Shown piece by piece: positions 8,011 through 16,544 of a stretch of 45,544 bases of DNA; the first letter of the stretch is position 1, and every line of letters starts with the position of its first letter. The DNA lies in the NCBI GenBank assembly GCA_944325905.1, contig CALVBY010000006.1:1-45544 (forward strand). The letters are read 5' to 3'. The DNA is from Candidatus Gastranaerophilales bacterium (lineage in GTDB: Bacteria; Cyanobacteriota; Vampirovibrionia; Gastranaerophilales; Gastranaerophilaceae). The notes below the pieces were generated by a model. It was not told the origin of the DNA and did no database searches. It saw only the letters and a list, made by a program, of their open reading frames with translations. Made by a program: the position numbers and the translations under genes.

Positions 8011-9408
8011 TTAAATATCTTCTCTGGCTACCGGAGCATTTATTGAATATAAATCAATTCCTCCAACAGCTTTATATAGAGATATTGTGGAAATTAAATA
8101 ATTAATTTTATTTGATATTTCTTCTTTTTGCATCAACAAATGTGCTTCTCTGCTGTACAAAACATCAATATCAGAAGCTGCACCTATGTCATGCTTATCT
8201 TCCATCAATTTATAAATCTTGCTTTGAATCTTCATACGCTCAGTACTTTGATCGTAATTTTCCATAGCAATTTTATAACCGGCAAGACCCAAATTAATTT
8301 CTTTTATGGATTCCAAAATTGTCTTCTGATAGCTATTCAATGCTTCTTCATATTGATATTTTCTTAACTTAAGCATAGCCATCTTTCTGCCGCCTGCAAA
8401 TAAATCGAATGAAGGCAATATTCCGGCATTAAATAATTGAGAATAACTATTAAATAATTTTCCCCAATCATAAGCATTTAAACCTATTTGACCAAATATA
8501 ATAAATTTTGGTAAGAATTCTTTTCTTGCAATTCTGACATCAAATCCCATTCTTTTGATATTAGCTTCTTCTTGCAAATAATCAGGTCTATTTTCTATTA
8601 CAGTGGTATCGTACTGCATAGGAATTCCTGTTAATAAAATCAAATCCTCATATTTTGCTCTTGAAGGTTCACCTTCTTTCATAGATAGATATACCCTCAA
8701 ACTATTTGACAACACATCTTCTTTTTCAGTCAAATTATTCTGTTCTTCTTTTAATTGTGTCAACAATTTTTGCTCAGCCAAAACTTCATTAATGGTGCAA
8801 AGACCTGCATCATATTTTTTCATGGTTTTTGCAACAATATCTTCTTGAATTTTGACTAATTCATTTTGTATCTGTAAAAATTTATCCGTTTTGATTAAAT
8901 TAAAATAATCTGCGGTAAAATCAGAAGTTAATGTAATATATGTAGCTCTTTCAGCCTGTTTAACAATTGCGAGTTGTTGTTCAACACTTTTGGTTTTGAG
9001 TCTGTTTTGCCCCCAAATATCAACTTCATAAGTCATTGTTAAAGGTAACTGATAATTGTATTGAGCAAAACTAGGTATTAATAGATCACCGAATCTTTGA
9101 TCTGAAGATCTAAATTGTCTACCCAATGAACCATCAAAACTCAACATCGGCAATTCGTTGGCAAACTGAATCTTAACTAATTTTTCATTTTCTTTGACTT
9201 TTAAATCGGCATTTTTAAGATCATAGTTTACTTCGTATAGTTTTTTAATATTATCTATCAAAATAGGATCTTGATATTTTTCCCACCATGACAAATTTAG
9301 ATAATGTATTTTGTTTTGTTCATGTTTTATTTCAGATTTACTTTGACGTGCATATGCCGCAGGCACAACAATAGTCAGGGTTAATAGTATAATTAAAAAT
9401 TTCTTCAT
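8011..9408 (-). CDS. tolC: TolC-family outer membrane efflux protein
   Basis: Outer membrane channel that completes a tripartite drug pump. The start is set at the ATG at 9408: it gives the signal peptide MKKFLIILLTLTIVVPAAYA and has GAGGA 4 nt upstream, whereas the longer frame reads through the promoter. The 465-residue product has the two internally repeated OEP halves with long helical hairpins (for example LYEVNYDLKNADLKVKENEK and the QNELVKIQEDIVAKTMKKY region, with matching segments in the second half such as RAEA-like and YQKTILESIKEINLGL). The first residue after the signal is not Cys, so it is not an NodT-type lipoprotein. It is divergent from marR-emrAB and shares their operator, which suggests it is the dedicated exit duct of that pump. 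Confidence 0.9.
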   Translation of the reverse strand: MKKFLIILLTLTIVVPAAYARQSKSEIKHEQNKIHYLNLSWWEKYQDPILIDNIKKLYEVNYDLKNADLKVKENEKLVKIQFANELPMLSFDGSLGRQFRSSDQRFGDLLIPSFAQYNYQLPLTMTYEVDIWGQNRLKTKSVEQQLAIVKQAERATYITLTSDFTADYFNLIKTDKFLQIQNELVKIQEDIVAKTMKKYDAGLCTINEVLAEQKLLTQLKEEQNNLTEKEDVLSNSLRVYLSMKEGEPSRAKYEDLILLTGIPMQYDTTVIENRPDYLQEEANIKRMGFDVRIARKEFLPKFIIFGQIGLNAYDWGKLFNSYSQLFNAGILPSFDLFAGGRKMAMLKLRKYQYEEALNSYQKTILESIKEINLGLAGYKIAMENYDQSTERMKIQSKIYKLMEDKHDIGAASDIDVLYSREAHLLMQKEEISNKINYLISTISLYKAVGGIDLYSINAPVAREDI

Positions 9409-9430
9409 ATTCCTCTTCCATTTATTTTTT

Positions 9431-9454
9431 CTTGTGTTATGATTATAACACAAG
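9431..9454. promoter_or_regulatory. MarR-type operator palindrome
   Basis: A perfect 10-bp inverted repeat, CTTGTGTTAT-GATT-ATAACACAAG, in the 79-bp divergent gap between tolC and marR. Size and position fit the site of the adjacent MarR regulator, which would control both tolC and its own efflux operon. Confidence 0.8.
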
Positions 9455-9469
9455 AATATTTTATTACAA
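9442..9469 (-). promoter_or_regulatory. tolC promoter
   Basis: On the minus strand TTGTAA (9464-9469), a 16-bp spacer and TATAAT (9442-9447) precede tolC. The -10 lies inside the palindrome at 9431-9454, so a bound regulator would block it. Confidence 0.6.
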
Positions 9470-9487
9470 GAAAATAAAAAGTACAAT

Positions 9488-9943
9488 ATGAAAAATAACC
9501 CCTTAAGAAAAAGAGTAGGAGCAATGCTGGTTGCAACGGGAGTATTATCCCGAGGATTGAGCTTGCAAACGTTCACTGAAAAGGGCTTTGACATAACACC
9601 CGAGCAATACCTAATATTGTCATTGCTGGTTGAAAATGGTGAATTATACCAAAGACAAATTTCAGAACTCACTTACAAAGACAGGCCAAATGTTAGCAGA
9701 ATAATAAATATTCTTGAAGAAAAAGATCTTGTGAAAAGAATTCCTGATTCCAACGGGCGGCAAATATACAAAATAATTGTCACAGATAAAGGCCGCAAAT
9801 TAAGAGAAAAAATACATCCGGTTACAGTTGAAATAAGAAAAATTGTTACGGAAGGAATTGCAAAAGAAGATTTGGAAAAGTGTTTAGGAATCTTGGGACA
9901 AATGCTTGAAAATATGAAAGATAAAGTTAATTTACAAATTTAA
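9488..9943 (+). CDS. MarR-family transcriptional regulator
   Basis: A 151-residue winged-helix regulator, the usual MarR size. The core runs from about residue 35 (ITPEQYLILSLLVENGELYQRQISELTYKDRPNVSRIINILEEKDLVKRI) into the wing (PDSNGRQIYKIIVTDKGRKLREKI), followed by the C-terminal dimerisation helix. It is first in a run with emrA and emrB and divergent from tolC, and a perfect palindrome lies immediately upstream. By analogy with EmrR/MarR systems it is probably a repressor released by pump substrates; this is inference. No SD is evident before the ATG. Confidence 0.92.
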   Translation: MKNNPLRKRVGAMLVATGVLSRGLSLQTFTEKGFDITPEQYLILSLLVENGELYQRQISELTYKDRPNVSRIINILEEKDLVKRIPDSNGRQIYKIIVTDKGRKLREKIHPVTVEIRKIVTEGIAKEDLEKCLGILGQMLENMKDKVNLQI

Positions 9944-9962
9944 TTATTATGGAGAATAAATT

Positions 9963-11036
9963 ATGGAAAACATAGATCATCATGGAACAAATGCCGAAAA
10001 CAGTAAAATTGATACTCGTCCGGAATATATGAAAAAAAGGGTCATGGTACCATCTATTACAGCTATCATATTTTTATTATTTGGTATATATATTACAATT
10101 CATTCTATTTTTTACCAATCAACAGATGATGCTTTTATTGAAGGACATATTGTGTCAATTGCACCAAGAGTTGAAGGACCTGTTTTAAAACTTCTAATAG
10201 ATGATAACCAATTAGTAAAAAAAGGTGATTTATTATTAGAAATCGATCCGAAGGATTATGAGGTAAAACTTGCTCAAACAAAAGCTAAATTGGAAGAAGC
10301 TCAAGCAAGCTTGAAAGTTATGGAAAATGAAATCTCCAAATACCAAGCAGATATGACAAAAACCGAACACGATATATCTGCAACTCAATCTCAATTGATT
10401 TTTGCAGAAAAAGATTATGAAAGATATTCTTCTATGTACAAAGAAGGTATTTCTTCAAAACAAGAATATGATTCAAGCAAAAATAATTTGCATGTGGCAA
10501 AATCTAACCACAAAGCATCACTTGAAAAACAACGTTCAGCACAATCTGCATTTGAAGCATCAAAGGCAAAACGTGATGAAACAGCAGCAACAGTTAAGCG
10601 TCTTGAAGCAGAAGTTGAACAAGATGAGCTTAATCTATCTTATACCAAAATATATGCTCCACAAGATGGGTTAATTACTAATCGTTCAGTAGAACAAGGG
10701 AATTATGTTCAAGTAGCTCAACCTTTATTTGCAATTGTTCCTGAAAAAATGTGGATAGTTGCGAACTTTAAAGAAACACAAATTGCTGATATGAAACCGG
10801 GACAACCTGTTGAAATTAAAATTGATACATTTAGAGGTAAAAAATTTGCAGGCAAAGTTGACAGTATTCAGCGTGCGACAGGCGCAAAAGCAAGCTTGTT
10901 CCCACCTGAAAACGCAGTCGGAAGTTATGTAAAAATCGTTCAAAGGGTTCCTGTTAAAATTGTATTCACCGAAGATATTTCAAAATACAACATAGTACCT
11001 GGAATGTCTGTAGTTCCGGAAGTAAAGGTTAAATAA
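9963..11036 (+). CDS. emrA: EmrA/HlyD-type membrane fusion protein
   Basis: Periplasmic adaptor linking the inner-membrane pump to TolC. One N-terminal membrane anchor (about residues 28-50, VPSITAIIFLLFGIYITIHS), then a split lipoyl/barrel-sandwich domain (STDDAFIEGHIVSIAPRVEGPV; LSYTKIYAPQDGLITNRSVEQGNYV) separated by a long coiled coil (about 95-215, KAKLEEAQASLKVMENEISK onward), then a beta-barrel (MWIVANFKETQIADMKPGQPVEIKID). Length (357) is normal for EmrA. GGAG precedes the ATG. The stop and the emrB start overlap as TAATG. Confidence 0.94.
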   Translation: MENIDHHGTNAENSKIDTRPEYMKKRVMVPSITAIIFLLFGIYITIHSIFYQSTDDAFIEGHIVSIAPRVEGPVLKLLIDDNQLVKKGDLLLEIDPKDYEVKLAQTKAKLEEAQASLKVMENEISKYQADMTKTEHDISATQSQLIFAEKDYERYSSMYKEGISSKQEYDSSKNNLHVAKSNHKASLEKQRSAQSAFEASKAKRDETAATVKRLEAEVEQDELNLSYTKIYAPQDGLITNRSVEQGNYVQVAQPLFAIVPEKMWIVANFKETQIADMKPGQPVEIKIDTFRGKKFAGKVDSIQRATGAKASLFPPENAVGSYVKIVQRVPVKIVFTEDISKYNIVPGMSVVPEVKVK

Positions 11037-12586
11037 TGACAGAAGAAGTTGCAAAAGTAAATGAAAAAAAAGCCCCTGTATGGTTGATTTCGGTATCAAT
11101 ACTTCTTCCTACAGCTTTTGCAATGCTTGCAACATCTGCTACAAACGTTGCAATACCACATATTGCAGGATATTTTGGTTCTACCGTTGATGAGGCAAAC
11201 TGGGTTATTACGTCTTACATGATTGCAAATGCTTGTTTAATTCTCATGACCGGTTGGTTAGAAAATCTCATGGGTAGAAAAAACTTTCTAAAAGTTTTTA
11301 TATCTATTTTTACAGTTGGCTCATTAATTTGTGCAATAGCACCTAATTTGAATTTCTTAGTTTTGGGAAGACTTATACAAGGTGTAGGTGGTGGACCTAT
11401 GATGCCGATTTCGCAAGCCATACTACTTGCAAGTTTCCCTTTTGAAAAAAGAGGCTTTGCAATGTCACTATTTGGACTTGCTGTAATGGTATTTTCCATA
11501 CTAGGGCCTTCTTTTGGAGGTTTTATTGTAGATAATTCCGCTTGGCAATGGATTTATTATATAAATATTCCAATCGGGATATTATCTGTTATTCTTGTTC
11601 ATTGTAATATTCCTGAACTTGAATTTAGAAAAAAAATTGAAAAAATTGATTTTCCGGGAATGATAGCTCTTGTTATTTGGCTTTTGACAATGCAGGTGGT
11701 TTTAGACAAGGGGCAACAGTATAATTGGTTTGACTGTGCTTGGATATCTTGGCTTGCAGGAATATCCGCCTGTGCTATGGCATTTTTCATTGTTTGGGAA
11801 CTTGAATGCAAATATTCTTTAATTAATCTTAGAATATTCAAAGATAAAAACTTTTTTATAGGAACTATTTTAGGTTCATCAGTAAATGTCATAATTTATG
11901 TCACAATACTTCTGTTACCACAATTTTTGCAGAATATGATGGGCTATACAGCTACGATAAGTGGTTTTTCATTAGCACCACGTGTAATTTCATGCGTAAT
12001 AATGCTTTTAATTATTGGACCTTTAATGAATGTTGTTGATAACAGATTTTTAATATCTTCAGGCTTTTTCTTCTTAGGACTTTCAACAATAATGTTTATG
12101 AATCTGAATTTGTCAGTTTCATTTGCATACGTAACAATTCCAAATATCATTATGGGTATTGGTGTAATTCTTGTATTTATACCTGTTTCTTCTTTAGTTC
12201 TCGGAACTTTACCCAAAACAGAACTATCTAATGGTGCAAGTTTACATAGCTTATGTAAATGTGTTGCAACAGCATTTGTTATTTCTATGTCATCAACTTT
12301 GGTAGCAAGACATTCTCAAATGCATCAGGTATACTTAGTGAGACATTTGTCAAACTTTAACTTGATTTTCCAACAAAAATTTGCTGCTATGGTACATACT
12401 TTTATGTCATCAGCGTCAAGTGTTTATGCTCATCACAAAGCAAATGCTTATTTTTACAAACAGTTAATAGTCCAATCAAGACTCATGGCGTTTGTTGATG
12501 TATTTGAATTATTTGCTTTGTTAGCGTTCATTTTAATACCTTACGCGTTTGCCCTTAAAGTAAATATCAAAAAACGTGAAGAGTAA
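11036..12586 (+). CDS. emrB: EmrB/QacA-type (DHA2) multidrug MFS transporter
   Basis: Inner-membrane drug:proton antiporter of 516 residues with about 14 membrane segments, as in the DHA2 family. Recognisable features are the first helix LPTAFAMLATSATNVAIPHI, the DEANWVITSYMIANA segment, motif A-like GWLENLMGRKNFL, the GRLIQGVGGGPMMPISQAILL motif and the antiporter motif C-like GPSFGGFIVDNSAWQWIYYINIPIG. It overlaps emrA by 1 nt, so the two are co-translated; with TolC they form a full tripartite pump. Substrates cannot be predicted. Confidence 0.95.
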   Translation: MTEEVAKVNEKKAPVWLISVSILLPTAFAMLATSATNVAIPHIAGYFGSTVDEANWVITSYMIANACLILMTGWLENLMGRKNFLKVFISIFTVGSLICAIAPNLNFLVLGRLIQGVGGGPMMPISQAILLASFPFEKRGFAMSLFGLAVMVFSILGPSFGGFIVDNSAWQWIYYINIPIGILSVILVHCNIPELEFRKKIEKIDFPGMIALVIWLLTMQVVLDKGQQYNWFDCAWISWLAGISACAMAFFIVWELECKYSLINLRIFKDKNFFIGTILGSSVNVIIYVTILLLPQFLQNMMGYTATISGFSLAPRVISCVIMLLIIGPLMNVVDNRFLISSGFFFLGLSTIMFMNLNLSVSFAYVTIPNIIMGIGVILVFIPVSSLVLGTLPKTELSNGASLHSLCKCVATAFVISMSSTLVARHSQMHQVYLVRHLSNFNLIFQQKFAAMVHTFMSSASSVYAHHKANAYFYKQLIVQSRLMAFVDVFELFALLAFILIPYAFALKVNIKKREE

Positions 12587-12639
12587 TATTGCATTTTAAA
12601 AAATTTACTTTTATAATCAAAAAAAAAAGGAGTATTTAT

Positions 12640-13521
12640 ATGGTTAAAATGAACCTAAAAATTGATAAAGATAAGTGTATACATTGTGGACAATGTATTA
12701 GTGATTGCATGGTTGGGGCAATAGAATTTGATGAAAATAAAGTTCCTCAAGTAGCAAAAGGTGGCGAAAACAGATGCATGAAATGTCAACATTGTCTTGC
12801 AATTTGTCCTGTCGGTGCTTTATCTATTCTTGATAAATCTCCTGAAAATTCTGAACCTGTTAAGCAACATAATCCTGATGAAATATTGAATTTAATTAAA
12901 AGCAGAAGAAGTTTTAGACACTATAAAAAAGAAAACTTATCACCCGAGATTATGGCTAAATTAAAAGATATGTTAAATTGGGTTCCGACAGGTGTAAATA
13001 ATCATAATTTGCACTTTTCATTTATAGATGACATAGAAGTAATGAATGATTTTAGAGAATATACAAATAAGAAACTTATTGAAGTTGTTTCAAAACCTAT
13101 CATTGGAAATACGCTAAAGAAATTCGAACGTTATAAAAAAGCTCTATTGAAAGGTAACGACATTGTATTTAGAGGTGCCCCTCACATGTTAGTCGTATCA
13201 TCACCAATTAATGCACCATGCAAAGATGTTGACCCAATGATTGCATTGAGTTACTTTGAACTATATGCACAAAGTTTGGGAGTTGGAACAGTTTGGTGCG
13301 GGATTGCATATGGAGTTTTGAGATTTTTCCCTGAATTATGTAAGCAACTTGAAATTCCTGACACCCATAAAGTTTCATATGTAATGCTTTTCGGACCTGC
13401 TGATGCAAAATATCACAGAACAATTCAACCTGAACCATATACCATGGTATCCGTTAAAAAAGGACATCGTGAAATGTCCTTTATAGAAAAGATTAAAAGA
13501 TTTATCATTAACGGTAAATAA
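12640..13521 (+). CDS. Ferredoxin-nitroreductase fusion protein
   Basis: A 293-residue flavoenzyme with an N-terminal 2[4Fe-4S] ferredoxin domain (CIHCGQCISDC and CMKCQHCLAIC, each followed by a proline/glycine or glycine turn) and a C-terminal nitroreductase fold (about residues 85-270: LIKSRRSFRHYKKENLSPEIM; PTGVNNHN; MIALSYFELYAQSLGVGTVWCG). Such proteins reduce nitro or quinone groups, or enones, with ferredoxin-type electrons in anaerobes. The ATG at 12640 is chosen for its AAAAGGAG SD; an upstream TTG at 12589 would give a basic extension unlike the family. It lies 53 nt after emrB, probably in the same transcript, which may pair xenobiotic reduction with efflux. Confidence 0.88.
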   Translation: MVKMNLKIDKDKCIHCGQCISDCMVGAIEFDENKVPQVAKGGENRCMKCQHCLAICPVGALSILDKSPENSEPVKQHNPDEILNLIKSRRSFRHYKKENLSPEIMAKLKDMLNWVPTGVNNHNLHFSFIDDIEVMNDFREYTNKKLIEVVSKPIIGNTLKKFERYKKALLKGNDIVFRGAPHMLVVSSPINAPCKDVDPMIALSYFELYAQSLGVGTVWCGIAYGVLRFFPELCKQLEIPDTHKVSYVMLFGPADAKYHRTIQPEPYTMVSVKKGHREMSFIEKIKRFIINGK

Positions 13522-14883
13522 CTAGAAATCTCTCGGTTTAACTCCTTTGAGCCAGTTTGATTCTATTTGTTCCAACGATATACCCTTAGTTTCAGGAACA
13601 AAGAAGAACACAAAAAGTATGCAAAGGAAAGATACCGCAGCAAAGCCCCAGAAAGTTATTGCACCACCCAACCTATTAATTAAGATTGGAAAACTTCCTA
13701 CAACAAAAAAGTTGAAGGCAAAGTTTGAAACTGTACATATACTCATCGCAAGACCTCTTATTTTAAGAGGGAAAACTTCTGATACCAAAATCCAACCGAT
13801 AGGACCAAGGCTGAATGCAAAACATACTATGTATGCAACCAAACTTCCAACAGCAACCCATTTTAAGTTAGCACCCAAAACAGCTTCAAATTGGAAAGCA
13901 CAACCAAGTGCTAAAAGGCTCAACATAACACCGGTTAATCCAAAATACAACAGTGGTTTTCTTCCGAGTCTATCCGTAAAGAATATTGCAATTATTGTCA
14001 TCAAAAAGTTTACAATACCTATGCCTGTAGTTGCATAAATAGCGTTTAAATTTGAATCAAAACCGGCTATTTTGAATATTGTAGGAGCATAATAAATAAT
14101 TGTATTTATACCGGTGCAAATTTGTGCAAACATTATACCAATACCTACAACAAAAGGCATAATCATCCATTTTTTAAACCTGAATTTTTCGTTCGAATTA
14201 TTTGCATCCGGCTTTAATGTTTCTTTGATTTGTCGGATTTCCTCCTCAGCATCAATATCAGGTTCTATTTTACTAAAAACTTTTTTAGCTTCTTCATCTC
14301 TGTTTTTGCTGACAAGCCATCTCGGGGTATCACTTAAAAACATCATACCTACAAGAAGAACTAGTCCTGGGAATACACCTGCAAACAACATCCATCGCCA
14401 GCTATAAACCGCCTGTGCAAATGCTGCATTAATTACATAAGAGAATAAAATTCCGGCAGTAATCGCCCATTGATATAAAGAAACAAGAGTTCCTCTCAAC
14501 TGTTTTGGAGAAACTTCTGATAAATAAAGAGGAACAACAAAGTTGACAATACCAACAGCTAAACCTACAAGTATCCTTGACAAAATAAGGACATAAATAT
14601 TAGGTGCAAATCCACAAAGAACTGAACCTACAATAAAAATTACTGCTGTTGCTATAATAATTTTTTTACGCCCAAAAATATCTGCCAAAATCCCATTGGT
14701 CGCAGCACCAATTACTGCACCAATTAAAACAGAACTTACCAAAAAGCCCTGTATGTAATCTGTTAAGTCCCAAGTTTCATTAATATACAAAAGCGCACCG
14801 GATATTACACCCGTATCGAAACCTGACAACAATCCACCCAACGATGCCACAATGGCAACAACATACAACCATAAATACTTCAT
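13522..14883 (-). CDS. Sugar-porter family MFS transporter (XylE/AraE-like)
   Basis: A 453-residue, 12-helix sugar:proton symporter. Family signatures are all present: GGLLSGFDTGVISGALLYI at the N-terminus, GILADIFGRKKIIIA (loop 2-3), SRILVGLAVGIVNFVVPLYLSEVSPKQLRG, SDTPRWLVSKNRDEEAKK after helix 6, the QQ-less GINTIIYYAPTIF segment and the C-terminal VPETKGISLEQIE. The XylE-type QQ pair before GINTI reads QICTGINT, so one glutamine of the usual pair is replaced. GGAG precedes the ATG. The gene ends exactly next to the nitroreductase stop with no gap. The transported sugar is unknown. Confidence 0.93.
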   Translation of the reverse strand: MKYLWLYVVAIVASLGGLLSGFDTGVISGALLYINETWDLTDYIQGFLVSSVLIGAVIGAATNGILADIFGRKKIIIATAVIFIVGSVLCGFAPNIYVLILSRILVGLAVGIVNFVVPLYLSEVSPKQLRGTLVSLYQWAITAGILFSYVINAAFAQAVYSWRWMLFAGVFPGLVLLVGMMFLSDTPRWLVSKNRDEEAKKVFSKIEPDIDAEEEIRQIKETLKPDANNSNEKFRFKKWMIMPFVVGIGIMFAQICTGINTIIYYAPTIFKIAGFDSNLNAIYATTGIGIVNFLMTIIAIFFTDRLGRKPLLYFGLTGVMLSLLALGCAFQFEAVLGANLKWVAVGSLVAYIVCFAFSLGPIGWILVSEVFPLKIRGLAMSICTVSNFAFNFFVVGSFPILINRLGGAITFWGFAAVSFLCILFVFFFVPETKGISLEQIESNWLKGVKPRDF

Positions 14884-15067
14884 AAATTATGCTCCAGAAA
14901 ACGTGTTTACTCTATAATTATAACTCATTTTTTAGCTTTTTCAAGACTTAAATTATTACATAAACAAAAAATTTATATTTAGAAATATGATTTATAGATT
15001 AATTTTTATTAACTATACTTTATTTTTGATGTTTTTTATATTTAAATAAATTACATATATGTACTAA

Positions 15068-15095
15068 TAGACAAAAATACATATAAATATATAAT
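15068..15095 (+). promoter_or_regulatory. Leaderless promoter of the radical SAM gene
   Basis: TAGACA (15068-15073), 16-bp spacer, TATAAT (15090-15095), then 6 nt and the ATG at 15102. There is no SD, so the transcript is predicted to begin at or next to the start codon. The rest of the 218-bp gap upstream (14884-15067) holds nothing recognisable. Confidence 0.65.
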
Positions 15096-15101
15096 ATTGT
15101 T

Positions 15102-15905
15102 ATGATAAAAATTAAAGAAATTCCTGTTGGTAATATATTTTCAAAAACTTCCTATAGAGGTTATAGTTACGTAATAAACCCTTATACTGGATGTGCAAGT
15201 GGTTGTATGTTTTGTCATGCCTGCTTTATGCAGCAGTTTACAAATCATATTGATGAAAACTGGGGCGAATTTATAGACGTAAAACGTTGGGATGGAATTG
15301 TAAGAACCAAACGTACTGTGAAAGACCGTAATATTTTGATGAGCACAGTGACAGATCCATATAACCCTATTGAGAAAGAATATAAAAATACAAGATACAT
15401 ACTTGAAAGACTTCAAGAAATTGGCTGTAATTTAACTGTTTGCACAAGATCAGACCTCGTTTTAAGAGATTTAGATATATTGAAAGACATGAAAGCAAAT
15501 GTTGTAATTTCAGTCAATACATTGGATGAAAATTTTGTTAAAGGTTGTGAAAATACAACACCAATTCAAGATAGGCTAAAAGCTTTGAAAAAATTACATG
15601 ATGAAGGAATATATACAATTCTTTCTGTATCTCCAATATTTCCTTACATAACCGATTTTGAAGAAATTATTGAAACGTCAAAAGACTATATAAATGAATA
15701 TTGGTTTGAAAATTTAAATCTAAGACAACCTTATAAAGAAACTGTGCTAAACTTTATTCAACATACATATCCAGAATATACAGAACAATACAATAATATT
15801 TATATAGAAAAAGATAACGAATATTGGTTTTTCTTAAAACATAATATAATGAGATATTGTCAAAAAAATAATTTAAAATACAAAATAGATTTTAGACACA
15901 GCTAA
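15102..15905 (+). CDS. Radical SAM protein, SPL-like (COG1533) family
   Basis: A 267-residue radical SAM protein. The iron-sulfur motif is C31-x3-C35-x2-C38 within NPYTGCASGCMFCHACF, the NPY-x-GC-x3-C-x2-C layout of spore photoproduct lyase-like (COG1533) proteins. Later elements such as MSTVTDPYNPIEKEY and NLTVCTRSDLVLRDLDIL continue that family's barrel. The biological substrate of these SPL-like proteins outside spore formers is generally unknown, and spore photoproduct repair itself is unlikely here because nothing suggests sporulation. Translation starts behind a leaderless-type promoter. The gene overlaps the convergent phosphopantetheinyl transferase by 14 nt. Confidence 0.85.
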   Translation: MIKIKEIPVGNIFSKTSYRGYSYVINPYTGCASGCMFCHACFMQQFTNHIDENWGEFIDVKRWDGIVRTKRTVKDRNILMSTVTDPYNPIEKEYKNTRYILERLQEIGCNLTVCTRSDLVLRDLDILKDMKANVVISVNTLDENFVKGCENTTPIQDRLKALKKLHDEGIYTILSVSPIFPYITDFEEIIETSKDYINEYWFENLNLRQPYKETVLNFIQHTYPEYTEQYNNIYIEKDNEYWFFLKHNIMRYCQKNNLKYKIDFRHS

Positions 15906-16422
15906 AACCACTTTGTGTAAGCTTATAAATTTCGTATGTTTCATCAAAATTTCCAACAACTGAAAGCATAAAATTGTTTTCAAGTTCTGTAGTTATTTTT
16001 GTTTTAGGAGAACCTTGAAGTTTTATACCTGCTTCATATTGTGTCCAAAATCTATAGAACAGCTCTTTTGAAATATTTTCACCCTTATAGTTATACCTCG
16101 CAAAAAGCTCTTTGAAATTTCTTTCTTTCATGAACTCAATATCTGCACCAATAGGATTTTCATCAAATGCTGCAAGAACGATATTTTCCGAATGCGAGAT
16201 ACTGAACTGTAATTTATTATTTTTAAAACGAGGTTTTTTATTTACAGTCTCTATCTGAAAATCACAGAGTTTATAAAAATCTTTTGCCACTGATTTGACC
16301 AAAAATCTTCCAAAACAGTGCTGTTTTTCTTTTTCTTCTGACAAAAATTTTCTGTCTGCAAAAGATTTTAAGAAATCAATATCAATTAAATATTTTTCTG
16401 TATCAATATAAAAAATCTTCAT
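15892..16422 (-). CDS. Sfp-type 4'-phosphopantetheinyl transferase
   Basis: Transfers phosphopantetheine from CoA to a serine of carrier proteins. The 176-residue protein is short for the Sfp type (usually 200-230) but has the ordered motifs: GRFLVK (38-43), KKPRF (62-66), FSISHSENIVLAAF (73-86), the Mg-binding IGADIEF (D94, E96) and FWTQYEAGIKLQG with E130 and K134. The C-terminus is trimmed. No SD; TATTAT on the minus strand (16429-16434) ends 6 nt before the ATG. Target carrier proteins are not in the window; it may serve fatty-acid ACP or a secondary pathway. Confidence 0.85.
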   Translation of the reverse strand: MKIFYIDTEKYLIDIDFLKSFADRKFLSEEKEKQHCFGRFLVKSVAKDFYKLCDFQIETVNKKPRFKNNKLQFSISHSENIVLAAFDENPIGADIEFMKERNFKELFARYNYKGENISKELFYRFWTQYEAGIKLQGSPKTKITTELENNFMLSVVGNFDETYEIYKLTQSGFSCV

Positions 16423-16494
16423 AGAATTATAATAACATATCCATGTGGAAAAATTTAACTAGTAAAACTATTTATATCCAACCGGGCAATTTAG

Positions 16495-16517
16495 TTTTAT
16501 CCTGTTGCAGGATAAAA
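16495..16517. promoter_or_regulatory. Perfect inverted repeat upstream of the kinase gene
   Basis: TTTTATCCTG-TTG-CAGGATAAAA, a 10-bp perfect inverted repeat 28 bp before the kinase start. It could be an operator or an RNA hairpin in the leader; there is no T-run directly after it, so a terminator is less likely. Confidence 0.55.
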
Positions 16518-16544
16518 TTATTATACTTTCAGAAAGGTGGATTT

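Noticed and set aside
8011-9672. Reading the tolC frame as a 553-residue protein starting at 9672
   Set aside because: The extra 88 residues run antisense through marR, the operator and the promoter; the signal peptide and SD place the start at 9408.
14884-15067. Possible RNA gene in the gap before the radical SAM gene
   Set aside because: Only AT-rich sequence with an incidental ACATATATGT palindrome; no tRNA-like or stable structure seen.
15102-15905. Genuine spore photoproduct lyase
   Set aside because: Only the Cys motif and barrel layout are shared; nothing in the window suggests sporulation, so only SPL-like family membership is claimed.
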